This document shows, piece after piece, positions 36,652-46,027 of a DNA stretch of 64,000 nt. Source of the DNA: Microbacterium paraoxydans (GTDB lineage: Bacteria > Actinomycetota > Actinomycetes > Actinomycetales > Microbacteriaceae); contig NZ_CP064873.1 of the NCBI RefSeq assembly GCF_019056515.1, positions 1,612,001-1,676,000 on the forward strand, written 5' to 3'. Below the pieces are notes generated by a model. It saw only the letters and a list, made by a program, of their open reading frames with translations. It had not been told where the DNA came from and did no database searches. A program made the translations under genes and the position numbers. Each line of letters opens with the position of its first letter. The stretch's first letter is position 1.

Positions 36652-38316
36652 TCAGCCGAGGGCAGCCGCTGCGAGTCCGGCCTGACGGCCGGAGAACAGG
36701 CACCCGCCGAGGAACGTGCCCTCCAGGGCTCGGTAGCCGTGCGCGCCTCCGCCGCCGAAGCCGCTGGCCTCGCCCGCGGCGAAGAGACCGGGAATCGGCG
36801 CGCCGCTTCCATCCAGGGCGCGACCGTCGAGATCCGTGTTGATCCCCCCGAGGGACTTCCTGGTGAGCACGTGCAGCTTGACGGCGATCAGCGGCCCGGC
36901 GGCGGGGTCCTGGAGCCGATGCGGGGCCGCGGTGCGGATGAGCTTGTCCCCGCGATAGGCCCGCATCGAGCGCAGCATGCCGATCTGCGGGTCCTTGCTG
37001 AAGTCGTTGGCCATCTCCCGGTCGCGGGCGACCACCTCGCGGCGCACGGCCTCGATGTCCAGGAGCTCGCCCCCGGGGTGGGCCGCCATCTGCTCCAGCA
37101 AGGACTCCAGGTCGTTCTCGACGATGAAGTCCTCGCCCTCGTCGAGGAACGACTGCACGGGTCCGGTCGGCCCTTTCGCGAGGCGGGACTTGAGGAGCAG
37201 CGCCACGTCCTTGCCGGTGAGATCCGGGTTCTGCTCGCTGCCGGACAGCGCGAACTCCTTCTCCACGATCTGCCGCGAGGTCACGAACCAGGAGTGGTCG
37301 TGGCCCGTCCGCCGCAGGTACTCGAGCGTGCCGAGGGTGTCGAAGCCGGGGAAGAGCGGAACGGGGAGCCGGTGTCCGGTCGCGTCGAGCCACAGCGACG
37401 AGGGGCCGGGCAGGATGCGGATGCCGTGCTGCGGCCACACCGGGTCCCAGTTGGTGATGCCTTCCACGTAGTGCCACATCCGGTCGCCGTTGATGAGGCG
37501 GGCTCCGGCGGCGGCGCTCACGCTCTGCATCGAGCCGTCGACATAGGCGGGCACGCCGGAGAGCATGTGCGCCGGGGGAGTGCCGAGGCGCGAGGGCCAG
37601 GCCGCGCGGACGAGGTCATGGTTTCCGCCGATGCCCCCGGAGGCCACGATCGTCGCCGTCGCGTCGATCTCGAACGCGCCGATCACGTCTCGGGACGAGG
37701 GGACGCCCCGGGCGGCACCGTCCGACGCCAGCACGCTCCCGCGGGCACCGGTCACGCGCCCGCCGGTGAGGACGAGTTCCTCGACGCGGTGTCGGGCGAG
37801 GACGGTGAGCCGTCCCTCGCGCTCTCCCTGCTCGACGGCGGCCGCGAACGGGGCGACGATCCCCGGCCCGGTGCCCCAGGTGATGTGGAAGCGAGGGACC
37901 GAGTTCCCCGGACCGAGGGCGCCGTAGCCGCCCCGCTCGGCCCAGCCGACAACCGGGAAGAAGCCGACGCCGCGGGCGCGGAGCCACGAGCGCTTCTCGC
38001 CGGCCGCGAACTGCAGATAGGCCTCTGCCCAGCGCCGGGGCCACTCGTCCTCGGGGCGGTCGAATCCGGCGGTGCCGAACCAGTCCTGGGTCGCGAGCTC
38101 GAGCGAGTCGGTGATGCCGAGGCGGCGCTGTTCCGGAGAATCCACGAGGAACAGCCCGCCGAAGGACCACCACGCCTGCCCGCCCAGGTTCGTCCGCGGT
38201 TCCTGGTCCACGATGACGACCCGACGTCCGGCCTCGAGGGCTTCCGCGGCGGCGACGAGACCGGCCAACCCCCAACCGATCACCAGGACGTCTGCGGTCG
38301 GGGGTGTGGTCGTCAT
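36652..38316 (-). CDS. FAD-binding dehydrogenase (fumarate reductase/KstD-like)
   Basis: A 554-residue flavoprotein of the COG3573 type. The dinucleotide-binding motif [19 protein letters not shown] is at residues 12-30. It has a substrate-cap domain in the middle and a C-terminal FAD-contacting segment [17 protein letters not shown]. It probably oxidises or reduces a C-C bond next to a carbonyl; the substrate is not evident. ATG 38314-38316 has GGAGACC just upstream and overlaps the globin stop by 4 bases. Third gene of the MscS-globin-dehydrogenase run. Confidence 0.9.
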   Translation of the reverse strand: MTTTPPTADVLVIGWGLAGLVAAAEALEAGRRVVIVDQEPRTNLGGQAWWSFGGLFLVDSPEQRRLGITDSLELATQDWFGTAGFDRPEDEWPRRWAEAYLQFAAGEKRSWLRARGVGFFPVVGWAERGGYGALGPGNSVPRFHITWGTGPGIVAPFAAAVEQGEREGRLTVLARHRVEELVLTGGRVTGARGSVLASDGAARGVPSSRDVIGAFEIDATATIVASGGIGGNHDLVRAAWPSRLGTPPAHMLSGVPAYVDGSMQSVSAAAGARLINGDRMWHYVEGITNWDPVWPQHGIRILPGPSSLWLDATGHRLPVPLFPGFDTLGTLEYLRRTGHDHSWFVTSRQIVEKEFALSGSEQNPDLTGKDVALLLKSRLAKGPTGPVQSFLDEGEDFIVENDLESLLEQMAAHPGGELLDIEAVRREVVARDREMANDFSKDPQIGMLRSMRAYRGDKLIRTAAPHRLQDPAAGPLIAVKLHVLTRKSLGGINTDLDGRALDGSGAPIPGLFAAGEASGFGGGGAHGYRALEGTFLGGCLFSGRQAGLAAAALG

Positions 38317-38762
38317 GGGGTCTCCGTTGATTCCTGACGGGAGCGGGTCTCCAGGGTCGTGCGCCCCTGGGGTGCCGTGCCGATGCCGGACGGCTCGAAT
38401 GTGTTCACCATGGCATAGGCGGCGCGCTCCAGGTAGTCCCAGAGAGTGGTTTCGTGCAACGGGGACAATTGCGCCTCGTCCACGGCCGTGCGCATATGAC
38501 GAAGCCAACGATCCCGGGCGTCGGGGTCGACCCGGAAGGGCATGTGACGCATCCGCAGGCGGGGATGGCCGCGGGTCTCGCCGTAGGTGCTCGGGCCGCC
38601 CCAGTACTGCTCGAGGAACAGGAGCAGGCGCTCCTCGGCCGGACCGAGGTCCTCCTCCGGATACATCGGCTTGAGCACGGGGTCGAGGGCCACCTCGCGA
38701 TAGAACACCGAGACGATCTTCGCGAACGTCTCGCGCCCACCGACCTCGTCGTAGAACGTCAC
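38313..38762 (-). CDS. truncated hemoglobin, group II (trHbO-like)
   Basis: A 149-residue 2-on-2 globin. The proximal histidine region is [12 protein letters not shown] near residues 69-80, the distal [13 protein letters not shown] region precedes it, and the G-helix Trp is in DRWLRHM, all typical of group II. Such proteins bind oxygen or nitric oxide and support redox protection. The GTG start overlaps the mscS stop by 4 bases. Translational coupling to a channel and a flavin dehydrogenase may mean a shared redox role (inference). Confidence 0.93.
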   Translation of the reverse strand: MTFYDEVGGRETFAKIVSVFYREVALDPVLKPMYPEEDLGPAEERLLLFLEQYWGGPSTYGETRGHPRLRMRHMPFRVDPDARDRWLRHMRTAVDEAQLSPLHETTLWDYLERAAYAMVNTFEPSGIGTAPQGRTTLETRSRQESTETP

Positions 38763-39835
38763 TTGTCTGCACTCCCGTCGCCGCCGGTGTTCTTCTTGCG
38801 CCGCCAGATGCCGCGATCCGGGATGACGGGCACCCCGGTGACGGCGTTGGGGCGCGTCTTCGGCGGGTTGGCGCCCCGGACGCGGCGCGCACCCTCCAAT
38901 CCGGTGGGCACGACGTCCGCGAGACGCGGCACGTCGATCTCCTTCTCCAGCAGAGCGGCTCGGAGACGGCGTCGGAGCTCCTGCGCCACGTCGTCGCGCG
39001 CGTTCGCCCTGGTCTTGATGACGGCGCGCACCACGAGGGCGTCGCCGTCCACCGACTCCAGGCCCCACAGCTCCGGCTTCTCCACGATGCGGGTGCGCCA
39101 CTTCGGGTCTTTCGCCAGGCCCTGCGCCGTCTCCAGCAGGATGTGCTCGACCTGTTCGAGGTCGGAATCCGGCGCCACACCGATGTCGACGATCGCGCGC
39201 GCCCAGCCCTGCGACATGTTCCCGATCCGGGTCACTTCGCCGTTGCGCACGTACCAGAGGGTCCCGTTCACGTCCCGCACCTGGGTCACGCGCACACTGA
39301 CGTACTCGACGACGCCGCTCGCCAGCCCGAGGTCGACGACGTCGCCGATGCCGATCTGGTCCTCGGCGACGAGGAAGATGCCGTTCAGCACGTCTTTGAC
39401 GATGTTCTGGGCACCGAAACCGAGGCCGGCACCGACCGCCGCCGTGAGAAGGGTGAGCGATCCGAGGAGAGCATTGTCGATCGCGTTGACGATGAGGATG
39501 ATCGCGATGATCACGAGCATCACGTTGACGATGTTCTGCAGGATGGTGCCGAGTGTGCGTGTGCGCTGGACCAGTCGCATGTCGGCCAGCGGGGAGCGTT
39601 CGAGTGCCTGGGTGTCGTCGACGGCGGCCTTGTTCTTGGCGGTGTCGACGATGCGGTGCACGACCCGCCTGATCACCCGGCGCAGTACGAGCGCGATGAG
39701 GACGCAGGCGCCGATGATCAGGGCGATCTGCAGGAGCTTGCCGCCGACCGTGGTCAGCAGCGTGAGCATGTCCTCCACCCATGGGGGGAGCTCGGTCGGC
39801 GTCGGCGTGGGGGTCGTCTCAGCGGAAATCAGCAT
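38759..39835 (-). CDS. MscS-family mechanosensitive channel
   Basis: A 358-residue inner-membrane channel that opens under membrane tension. It has an acidic, Pro-rich N-terminus, helices near residues 25-55 and 85-145, the pore helix ([20 protein letters not shown]) near 130-150, and the cytosolic beta domain ([17 protein letters not shown]). The C-terminal tail is basic. The ATG has TACCAT 7 bases upstream. First gene of the run with the truncated globin and FAD dehydrogenase. Confidence 0.94.
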   Translation of the reverse strand: MLISAETTPTPTPTELPPWVEDMLTLLTTVGGKLLQIALIIGACVLIALVLRRVIRRVVHRIVDTAKNKAAVDDTQALERSPLADMRLVQRTRTLGTILQNIVNVMLVIIAIILIVNAIDNALLGSLTLLTAAVGAGLGFGAQNIVKDVLNGIFLVAEDQIGIGDVVDLGLASGVVEYVSVRVTQVRDVNGTLWYVRNGEVTRIGNMSQGWARAIVDIGVAPDSDLEQVEHILLETAQGLAKDPKWRTRIVEKPELWGLESVDGDALVVRAVIKTRANARDDVAQELRRRLRAALLEKEIDVPRLADVVPTGLEGARRVRGANPPKTRPNAVTGVPVIPDRGIWRRKKNTGGDGSADK

Positions 39836-39842
39836 CGTCTCG

Positions 39843-39848
39843 ATGGTA
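39843..39848 (-). promoter_or_regulatory. leaderless -10 element TACCAT for the MscS operon
   Basis: TACCAT, then CGAGACG (7 bases), then ATG, on the minus strand. Confidence 0.45.
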
Positions 39849-39854
39849 CCGAGA

Positions 39855-39893
39855 GGGCCTCTGCGCCGGCTGGAAGAGCGGCGGCAGAGGCCC
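39855..39893 (-). terminator. terminator after pepN
   Basis: A perfect 10-base stem GGGCCTCTGC/GCAGAGGCCC with a 19-base loop lies 23 bases beyond the pepN stop. Confidence 0.55.
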
Positions 39894-39916
39894 GTGTCGG
39901 TGTCAGCGGTGGAGGG

Positions 39917-42469
39917 TCAGTCCTCGGCGTCGCGGGACTGCGCGGCGAGGGCGCGCTCCACGTCCGCGAGGTTCTCCAGCACGAGACGGCGCAGAGCGGG
40001 CGGCGCGTCCTGGTGCTCGGAGAGCCAGCCCCGCGTCGCGTCGCGCAGCGCGACGTCGGCGAGAGCGGTGGGAAAGAGCCCGACGATCAGGTACTGCGCG
40101 ATCTGGTAGGTCCGCGACTCCCACACCGGCAGGAGCATGTCGAAGTACTGCGGCACGAAGGCGCCCAGCACCTCCGCACCCGCCGGGTGGACGAAGCCGA
40201 GCGCCGCCGAGCGGACAATCGTGTTCGGGGCGTCGTCGCGCGCGATCAGCGCATCCCAGGCCTCCTGCTTCGCGGCCGCGTCCGGAAGAGCGGCGCGCGC
40301 CTGCGCGGCGAACTCCGCACCCTTCGCGGTGTTATCGGCGGCGAGCGCGGCGTCGATGGCCCCGGCGTCGGTCGCACCGATCGTCGCGAGGCCGACGAGC
40401 AGCTGCCAGCCCAGGTCGGCGTCCACGTCGAGCCCGGGGAGCGTCTCCTCACCCGAGCGCAGACGCCCGACGATGCCGGCGTGCTCCGGTGTCACCAGGT
40501 TGTTCGCGAAGGCGGTGACGAACTGGAGCTGGCTGTCGCTGCCGGCCTCCGCCGACTCGGCGAGTGCCCAGAGGCCATCCGCCACCTTCAGCCGTGCGGC
40601 TTCGCGCTCCGCCGGGGCGACATACAGGGTCGCGGCCGTGCGCAGCTGCGCGAGGGTGGTGCGGACCGTGGTGGACTCGGTCTCCCGGCCGATGTTGCCG
40701 AGAACGAGGTCGATGTAGTCGGACGCCGCCGTCTCCGCGTCGCGGGTCTGGTCCCAGGCTGCTCCCCAGACGAGCGAGCGGGCGAGGGGATCGTGGATGT
40801 CGGCGAGGTGGGCGATCGCGGTCGCGAGCGACTTCTCGTCGAGACGGATCTTCGCGTACGCGAGGTCGTCGTCGTTGAGGAGGATGAGGTCGGGACGGTC
40901 GAGGCCCTGGAGCTCGGGGACCTCGGTGCGGTCGCCGTCCACGTCGACCTCGATGTGATGGGTGCGCGTGAGCGCGCCGTCCTGCAGCGAGTAGAAGCCG
41001 ATGCCGAGACGGTGCGGACGGATGGTCGGGTAGTCGGCCGGAGCCGTCTGGGTGATGGCGAAGCGCGAGATCCTGCCGTTGTCGTCCTCGGCCACGACGG
41101 GCTCGAGGGTGTTCACCCCGGCCGTCTCCAGCCACTTCTTCGACCAGGTGCCGAGATCGCGGCCGCTCGTGGCCTCCAGCTCCGTCAGGAGGTCGCTGAG
41201 CTCGGTGTTGCCCCAGGAGTGCTTCTGGAAGTACTGCGAGACACCGGCGAAGAACGCCTCGATGCCGACCCACGCGGCGAGCTGCTTGAGGACCGAGCCG
41301 CCCTTGGCGTAGGTGATGCCGTCGAAGTTGACCTGCACGTCCTCGAGGTCGTTGATCTCGGCGACGATCGGGTGCGTGGAGGGGAGCTGGTCCTGGCGGT
41401 AGGCCCAGGTCTTCTCCATCGCGTTGAAGGTGGTCCAGGCCTCGGTCCACTCGGTCGCCTCGGCCGTCGCGATGGTGGACGCCCACTCCGCGAACGACTC
41501 GTTGAGCCAGAGGTCGTTCCACCACTTCATGGTGACGAGATCGCCGAACCACATGTGGGCGAGCTCGTGCAGGATCGTCACGACGCGACGCTCCTTGACG
41601 GCGTCGGTGACCTTGCTGCGGAAGACATACGTCTCGGTGAACGTCACCGCTCCCGCGTTCTCCATCGCGCCGGCGTTGAACTCGGGCACGAAGAGCTGGT
41701 CGTACTTGGCGAACGGGTACGGCACGCCGAACTTCGACTCGAAGTAGGCGAAGCCCTCACGGGTCTTGTCGAAGATGTAGTCGGCGTCCAGGTGCTGCCA
41801 GAGGCTCTTGCGTCCGTAGACGCCGAGCGGGATCACGCGGCCCGAGGCGCTGGTGAGCTCCGAGAAGGTGGCCTCGTACGGTCCGGCGACGAGGGCCGTG
41901 ATGTAGGAGGAGATCCGGGGCGTGGGCTCGAAGCCCCAGGTGGCCGAGACCCCGTCGTCGTGGACGATGGGCTCCGGGGTGGGGGAGTTGGAGACGACCT
42001 TCCACTCCGCAGGGGCGGTCACCGTGAACTGGAAGGTGGCCTTGAGGTCGGGCTGCTCGAAGACGGCGAACACGCGACGGGAGTCGGGCACCTCGAACTG
42101 CGAGTAGAGGTACACCTCGCCGTCCACCGGGTCGACGAAGCGGTGCAGACCCTCGCCGGTGTTGGTGTACAGGCAGTCGGCGTCGACGACGAGGACGTTC
42201 TCCTCCTGCAGCCCGGCGAGTGCGATCCGGGAGTCGGCGAAGACCTCGCGCGGGTCGAGCTGCTCTCCGTTGAGCGAGATCTCGCGCACGTCGCGGGCGA
42301 TGAGGTCGATGAAGGTGAAGCTGTCGGGGGACGCGGAGAAGCGCACGACGCTCCGGGAGCCGAAGACCTCGGCGCCCTTGGTCAGATCGAGGGCGACCTC
42401 ATAGGAGTGCGTGTCGACGACGTCGCGGCGCTCCTGCGCTTCGATTCGGGTGAGGTTCTCTCCAGGCAA
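39917..42469 (-). CDS. pepN: aminopeptidase N
   Basis: A M1 zinc aminopeptidase, 850 residues. The exopeptidase motif GAMENAGAVTF is near residue 265, and the zinc site HELAHMWFGDL with the downstream Glu of LWLNESFAEW is near 300-330. The ERAP1-like C-terminal half is present. TTG 42467-42469 is chosen as start: GGGAG lies 7 bases upstream and the protein then begins PGENLTRIEAQERR, the usual N-terminus in relatives. The frame stays open to 42535 with no support. The 170 bases upstream, shared with hemH, hold only the hemH -10 element that I can see. Confidence 0.95.
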   Translation of the reverse strand: MPGENLTRIEAQERRDVVDTHSYEVALDLTKGAEVFGSRSVVRFSASPDSFTFIDLIARDVREISLNGEQLDPREVFADSRIALAGLQEENVLVVDADCLYTNTGEGLHRFVDPVDGEVYLYSQFEVPDSRRVFAVFEQPDLKATFQFTVTAPAEWKVVSNSPTPEPIVHDDGVSATWGFEPTPRISSYITALVAGPYEATFSELTSASGRVIPLGVYGRKSLWQHLDADYIFDKTREGFAYFESKFGVPYPFAKYDQLFVPEFNAGAMENAGAVTFTETYVFRSKVTDAVKERRVVTILHELAHMWFGDLVTMKWWNDLWLNESFAEWASTIATAEATEWTEAWTTFNAMEKTWAYRQDQLPSTHPIVAEINDLEDVQVNFDGITYAKGGSVLKQLAAWVGIEAFFAGVSQYFQKHSWGNTELSDLLTELEATSGRDLGTWSKKWLETAGVNTLEPVVAEDDNGRISRFAITQTAPADYPTIRPHRLGIGFYSLQDGALTRTHHIEVDVDGDRTEVPELQGLDRPDLILLNDDDLAYAKIRLDEKSLATAIAHLADIHDPLARSLVWGAAWDQTRDAETAASDYIDLVLGNIGRETESTTVRTTLAQLRTAATLYVAPAEREAARLKVADGLWALAESAEAGSDSQLQFVTAFANNLVTPEHAGIVGRLRSGEETLPGLDVDADLGWQLLVGLATIGATDAGAIDAALAADNTAKGAEFAAQARAALPDAAAKQEAWDALIARDDAPNTIVRSAALGFVHPAGAEVLGAFVPQYFDMLLPVWESRTYQIAQYLIVGLFPTALADVALRDATRGWLSEHQDAPPALRRLVLENLADVERALAAQSRDAED

Positions 42470-42627
42470 AGCTGTACTCCCAGGGGTGAGGGGATGTAAC
42501 CGGGGGTCGGCGCAGTTGGCGCCGACGGCAACCATGACAGCCTACGCCAGAGCGACGCGCGCGCCGTCGATCCTCACGAACCGGGGATAGTCACGGTCGT
42601 GCGGACGCTCGTCGTCCGCGGAGATGG

Positions 42628-42633
42628 GAAGAT
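42628..42633 (+). promoter_or_regulatory. leaderless -10 element GAAGAT for ferrochelatase
   Basis: GAAGAT, then 6 bases, then GTG 42640. The GGAGGGG between them is too close to the start to work as a ribosome site, which favours a leaderless message. Confidence 0.35.
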
Positions 42634-42639
42634 GGAGGG

Positions 42640-43824
42640 GTGACCGCGATCGAGCCGAATGTCGTTCCCTTTGCCTCGCCCGCCGCTGCCGGCGGCGACC
42701 CCTATGTGACCACGCCCGTCGCCTACGACGCCATCCTCTTGGCGAGCTTCGGCGGCCCGGAGGGCCAGGAGGACGTGATCCCCTTCCTCCGGAACGTGAC
42801 GCGTGGTCGGGGCATCCCGGACGAGCGGCTGGAGGAGGTCGCGCACCACTACCGTCACTTCGGCGGCGTGAGCCCGATCAACGGCCAGAACCGCGTGCTC
42901 AAGGAGGCGCTGGAGAAGGCGCTCGTGGCCCGGGGGATCGACCTCCCGGTGTACTGGGGCAACCGCAACTGGGGTCCGTACCTCGAGGACGTGCTCCCCG
43001 AGGCGTCGGCCAACGGCCACACCACCCTCCTCGCCTTCGCAACGAGCGCCTACAGTTCGTTCTCCAGTTGCCGCCAGTACCGCGAGGACTTCGCCCGCGT
43101 GCTGACCGACACCGGCCTCGGCGAGACGGTCACCATCGACAAGATCCGTCCCTTCTACGACCACCCCGGCTTCGTCGAGGCCTTCGAGGCGGGCGTGCGG
43201 GAGTCGGTGCAGGGCTACCTCGACCAGGGGTTCGCGCCGACCGAGATCCAGGTCCTCTTCTCCACGCACAGCATCCCGACCGCCGACGCCGAGCGCTCCG
43301 GCGCCCGCGACATCGACTGGGGCGAGGGCGGGGCCTACGCCGCCCAGCACCTCGCCGTGTCGGAATGGACGATGGAGCAGGTGCGGGCCGCCGTCCCGGG
43401 AGCCGCCGACGTGCCCTGGGAGCTGGTCTACCAGTCGCGTTCCGGCCCCGCGTCGCAGCCCTGGCTGGAGCCCGACGTCTGCGACGTGATCGCGGAGCTC
43501 CCGGCGCGCGGTCGCAAGGCGGTCATCGTGGTCCCCGTCGGCTTCATGAGCGACCACATGGAGGTCCTCTGGGATCTCGACACCGAGGCCGCCGAGGCCG
43601 CGGAGGAGGCGGGCCTCGCCTTCGTCCGCACGCCGACGCCCGGTGTCCGCGAGGCTTTCGTTGAGGGCATCGTCGACCTCATCGAGGAGCGCCTGCAGGG
43701 TCGCCCGAACGCGGAGCGTCCGCACGTCACTGATCTGCCCGGTGCGTTCGACGTCTGCCGTCCCGGGTGCTGCGAGAACGTGCGCGCGGGGTTCAAGCCC
43801 GCGGCTGCCGGCATCGCCCCCTGA
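42640..43824 (+). CDS. hemH: coproporphyrin/proto-ferrochelatase
   Basis: Inserts ferrous iron in heme synthesis; actinobacterial enzymes of this type (CpfC) use coproporphyrin III. It is 394 residues. The metal-site His is in FSTHSIPTADAER and the Glu in VGFMSDHMEVLWDLDTE. Cysteines at residues 144 (SSCRQYRED), 373, 377 and 378 (VCRPGCCEN) match in number and region the four [2Fe-2S] ligands known in M. tuberculosis ferrochelatase. GTG start. The N-terminal ~25 residues are extra and variable. Confidence 0.95.
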   Translation: MTAIEPNVVPFASPAAAGGDPYVTTPVAYDAILLASFGGPEGQEDVIPFLRNVTRGRGIPDERLEEVAHHYRHFGGVSPINGQNRVLKEALEKALVARGIDLPVYWGNRNWGPYLEDVLPEASANGHTTLLAFATSAYSSFSSCRQYREDFARVLTDTGLGETVTIDKIRPFYDHPGFVEAFEAGVRESVQGYLDQGFAPTEIQVLFSTHSIPTADAERSGARDIDWGEGGAYAAQHLAVSEWTMEQVRAAVPGAADVPWELVYQSRSGPASQPWLEPDVCDVIAELPARGRKAVIVVPVGFMSDHMEVLWDLDTEAAEAAEEAGLAFVRTPTPGVREAFVEGIVDLIEERLQGRPNAERPHVTDLPGAFDVCRPGCCENVRAGFKPAAAGIAP

Positions 43825-43844
43825 GTCGCGGACGGAGCGGATCC

Positions 43845-43850
43845 TAGGAT
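43845..43850 (+). promoter_or_regulatory. leaderless -10 element TAGGAT for rpiB
   Basis: TAGGAT, then 7 bases, then ATG 43858. An earlier ATG at 43849 overlaps this element, so it is unlikely to be the start. Confidence 0.55.
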
Positions 43851-43857
43851 GGAGAAC

Positions 43858-44343
43858 ATGCGCATCCACATCGCCACCGATCACGCCGGACTCGAGTTCT
43901 CGACCCAGCTGCAGGAGCATCTCCGCGCCGCGGGGCACGAGGTGATCGACCACGGTCCGGTGGAGTACGACGCGCTCGACGACTACCCGGCCTTCTGCAT
44001 CCGGGCGGCGCAGGCCGTCGTCGTCGATCAGGCGACAGGGGTGCCGGCGCTCGGGGTCGTCTTCGGGGGCTCGGGCAACGGCGAGCAGATCGCCGCGAAC
44101 AAGGTCGCCGGGGTCCGCGCAGCGCTCGTCTGGAACCTCTCCACGGCCGAGCTCGCGCGGGAGCACAACGACGCGAACGTCATCTCCATCGGAGCTCGTC
44201 AGCACACCTACGACGAGGTCACGGCGTTCATCGACCGGTTCATCGCCACGCCGTTCTCCGGCGACGAGCGGCACGTCCGGCGCATCGGACAGATCGCCGA
44301 CTTCGAGCGCGACGGCTCGCTCCTCCCGGACCCCCGAGCCTGA
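43858..44343 (+). CDS. rpiB: ribose-5-phosphate isomerase B
   Basis: Interconverts ribose-5-phosphate and ribulose-5-phosphate. It is 161 residues. N-terminal MRIHIATDHAGLEF, the central GGSGNGEQIAANKVAGVRAA loop and REHNDANVISIG are the family signatures. The catalytic base is the Glu of SGNGEQ, as in mycobacterial RpiB, rather than the E. coli Cys. Start ATG 43858 is chosen over ATG 43849 because of the promoter spacing and alignment with relatives. The glycosylase gene starts 1 base after its stop. Confidence 0.93.
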   Translation: MRIHIATDHAGLEFSTQLQEHLRAAGHEVIDHGPVEYDALDDYPAFCIRAAQAVVVDQATGVPALGVVFGGSGNGEQIAANKVAGVRAALVWNLSTAELAREHNDANVISIGARQHTYDEVTAFIDRFIATPFSGDERHVRRIGQIADFERDGSLLPDPRA

Positions 44344-44344
44344 C

Positions 44345-45343
44345 ATGCCCGAGGGACATTCCGTCCACCGCATCGCGCGGCAGTTCGATCGCAACTTCGT
44401 CGGCAAGACGATGAGCGCCTCCAGCCCGCAGGGACGCTTCGCCGAGGGCGCCGCGGTGCTCGACGGACGCCAGGCCGTGAGCGTGCAGGCCGTGGGCAAG
44501 CAGATGTTCCTCGAGGCGGAGGGTGACCTCTGGCTGCGCGTGCATCTCGGTCTCTACGGTGCCTGGGATTTCGCGGGGGAGATCCTCGTCGACCCCACCA
44601 TCGCGTCGGCCAACGGCAGGATGGGCCAGACCAATCAGCGCGGCACCACTCTCGACGAGGCGATCCTCGACGACGCGGGGGAGAACTCCCTCGCCTCGAT
44701 CGGGGCGCCGCGGCGCGCCAGGGTCCACGTGCGGATGTCCGAGCAGACCAAGGGGCTGACCGACGAGGTCGACGAATGGCCGCCGCCCGTGGTGGGTCAG
44801 GTGCGGCTGCGCCTCATGACCGACATCACGGTGGCCGACCTGCGCGGTCCCACCGCCTGCGTGTTGCAGACTCCCGAGGAGATGCTGGCGACGGTGGCCA
44901 AGCTCGGTCCCGATCCGCTCGTCGGCGATCCGGCGGAGAACGAGGAGCGGTTCGTCCGCGCCGTGCGGAAGAAGCCGACCCCGATCGCGCTGCTGCTGAT
45001 GGACCAGGCGGTCGTCAGCGGCATCGGCAACGTGTACCGCGCCGAGATGCTCTACCGGCAGCGGCTGAACCCGCACACGCCCGGCCGCGACGTCCCGGAG
45101 GATGTCGTCAGGGCGCTCTGGCATGACTGGGTGCGACTGCTGGCCATCGGCGTGGAGACGGGTCAGATGATGACCATGGACGGGCTGTCTCCCGAGCAGT
45201 ACCGCGCCGCGATGGCGAGCCGCGACGATCGTCACTGGGTCTACCACCGGGCCGGCCTGCCGTGCCGGGTCTGCGGGACCGAGATCGCGCTGGAGGAGAT
45301 CGGCGCCCGCAAGCTGTACTGGTGCCCGCGCTGTCAGGCCTGA
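44345..45343 (+). CDS. Fpg/Nei family DNA glycosylase
   Basis: A base-excision repair glycosylase/AP lyase, 332 residues. N-terminal MPEGHSVHRIARQF supplies the Pro2 nucleophile and Glu3 after Met removal, and the MPEGHSVHR start is closest to the Nei type. The beta-domain Lys is in AVGKQMFL. The H2TH segment is QAVVSGIGNVYRAEMLY near residues 220-236. The C-terminal zinc finger CRVCGTEIALEEIG..CPRC is complete. It starts 1 base after the rpiB stop, so it is co-transcribed. Whether it prefers oxidised purines or pyrimidines is not resolved. Confidence 0.93.
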   Translation: MPEGHSVHRIARQFDRNFVGKTMSASSPQGRFAEGAAVLDGRQAVSVQAVGKQMFLEAEGDLWLRVHLGLYGAWDFAGEILVDPTIASANGRMGQTNQRGTTLDEAILDDAGENSLASIGAPRRARVHVRMSEQTKGLTDEVDEWPPPVVGQVRLRLMTDITVADLRGPTACVLQTPEEMLATVAKLGPDPLVGDPAENEERFVRAVRKKPTPIALLLMDQAVVSGIGNVYRAEMLYRQRLNPHTPGRDVPEDVVRALWHDWVRLLAIGVETGQMMTMDGLSPEQYRAAMASRDDRHWVYHRAGLPCRVCGTEIALEEIGARKLYWCPRCQA

Positions 45344-45372
45344 GGGCGGGATCCCCGGGGCTCCCGCCGCTC

Positions 45373-45378
45373 TAGGCT
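45373..45378 (+). promoter_or_regulatory. leaderless -10 element TAGGCT for the PaiB-like gene
   Basis: TAGGCT, then 7 bases, then ATG 45386. Confidence 0.5.
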
Positions 45379-45385
45379 GGGATCC

Positions 45386-46027
45386 ATGCGACAGAATCCG
45401 AGCTTCACGCTCGCCGATGTGGCCGAGATCCGCCGCGTCATCGACGCCAACCCGTGGGCGACGGTGGTGAGTGCGCCTGAGGACGGTCTGGTCGCCTCGC
45501 ACTATGCCGTCCTCCTCGACGACGACCGCGATGATCTGACGGTCGTGGGGCACGTGGGCCGCCCGGACGACGCCATCCACGGCCTGGGGGAGCGGGAGAT
45601 CCTGCTCGCCTTCCAGGGGCCGCACGGGTACGTCTCCCCGGGCTGGTACGGCGACGTTCCCGCGGTCCCGACCTGGAACTACACCGCGGTGCACCTGTCG
45701 GGCGTTCCCGAGATCCTCAGCACCGCGGAGAACCTCCGTGTGCTCGATGCCCTGGTCGCGCGGTTCGAGTCGCGGCTGCCCGACCCGCGCCTGATGTGGG
45801 AGCGTCCGAACGACGCGGCCTTCATCGAAAGACTCGAATCCGGAACGGTCGGCTTCCGCCTCACCCCGACGAAGGTCGTCGCCAAGCGGAAGCTGAGCCA
45901 GAACAAGCCCGCGGAGACCATCGAGGCGGTGATCGCGGCGCTGCATGCCGAAGGGCCGTATGCGAACGCCGCCCTCGCCGCGGAGATGCGTCGTGCACAG
46001 GACGCACGGACGGGTGGAAGGGCGTGA
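45386..46027 (+). CDS. PaiB-type FMN-binding protein
   Basis: A 213-residue split-barrel protein of the PaiB family, annotated elsewhere as FMN-binding negative regulators. Signatures are VSAPEDGLVASHYAVLLDD near the N-terminus, the central FQGPHGYVSPGWYG and PTWNYTAVHLSG, and the C-terminal KLSQNKPAETIEAVIAAL. It has no DNA-binding motif that I can see, so a regulator role is uncertain. The next gene's GTG overlaps its stop by 4 bases. Confidence 0.9.
   Translation: MRQNPSFTLADVAEIRRVIDANPWATVVSAPEDGLVASHYAVLLDDDRDDLTVVGHVGRPDDAIHGLGEREILLAFQGPHGYVSPGWYGDVPAVPTWNYTAVHLSGVPEILSTAENLRVLDALVARFESRLPDPRLMWERPNDAAFIERLESGTVGFRLTPTKVVAKRKLSQNKPAETIEAVIAALHAEGPYANAALAAEMRRAQDARTGGRA

Noticed and set aside
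39143..42499. Very long open frame (about 1118 codons) on the strand opposite pepN and mscS
   Set aside because: High-GC shadow of pepN: composition is Arg/Gly/Val/Glu-rich with no domain, and pepN on the other strand has all catalytic motifs.
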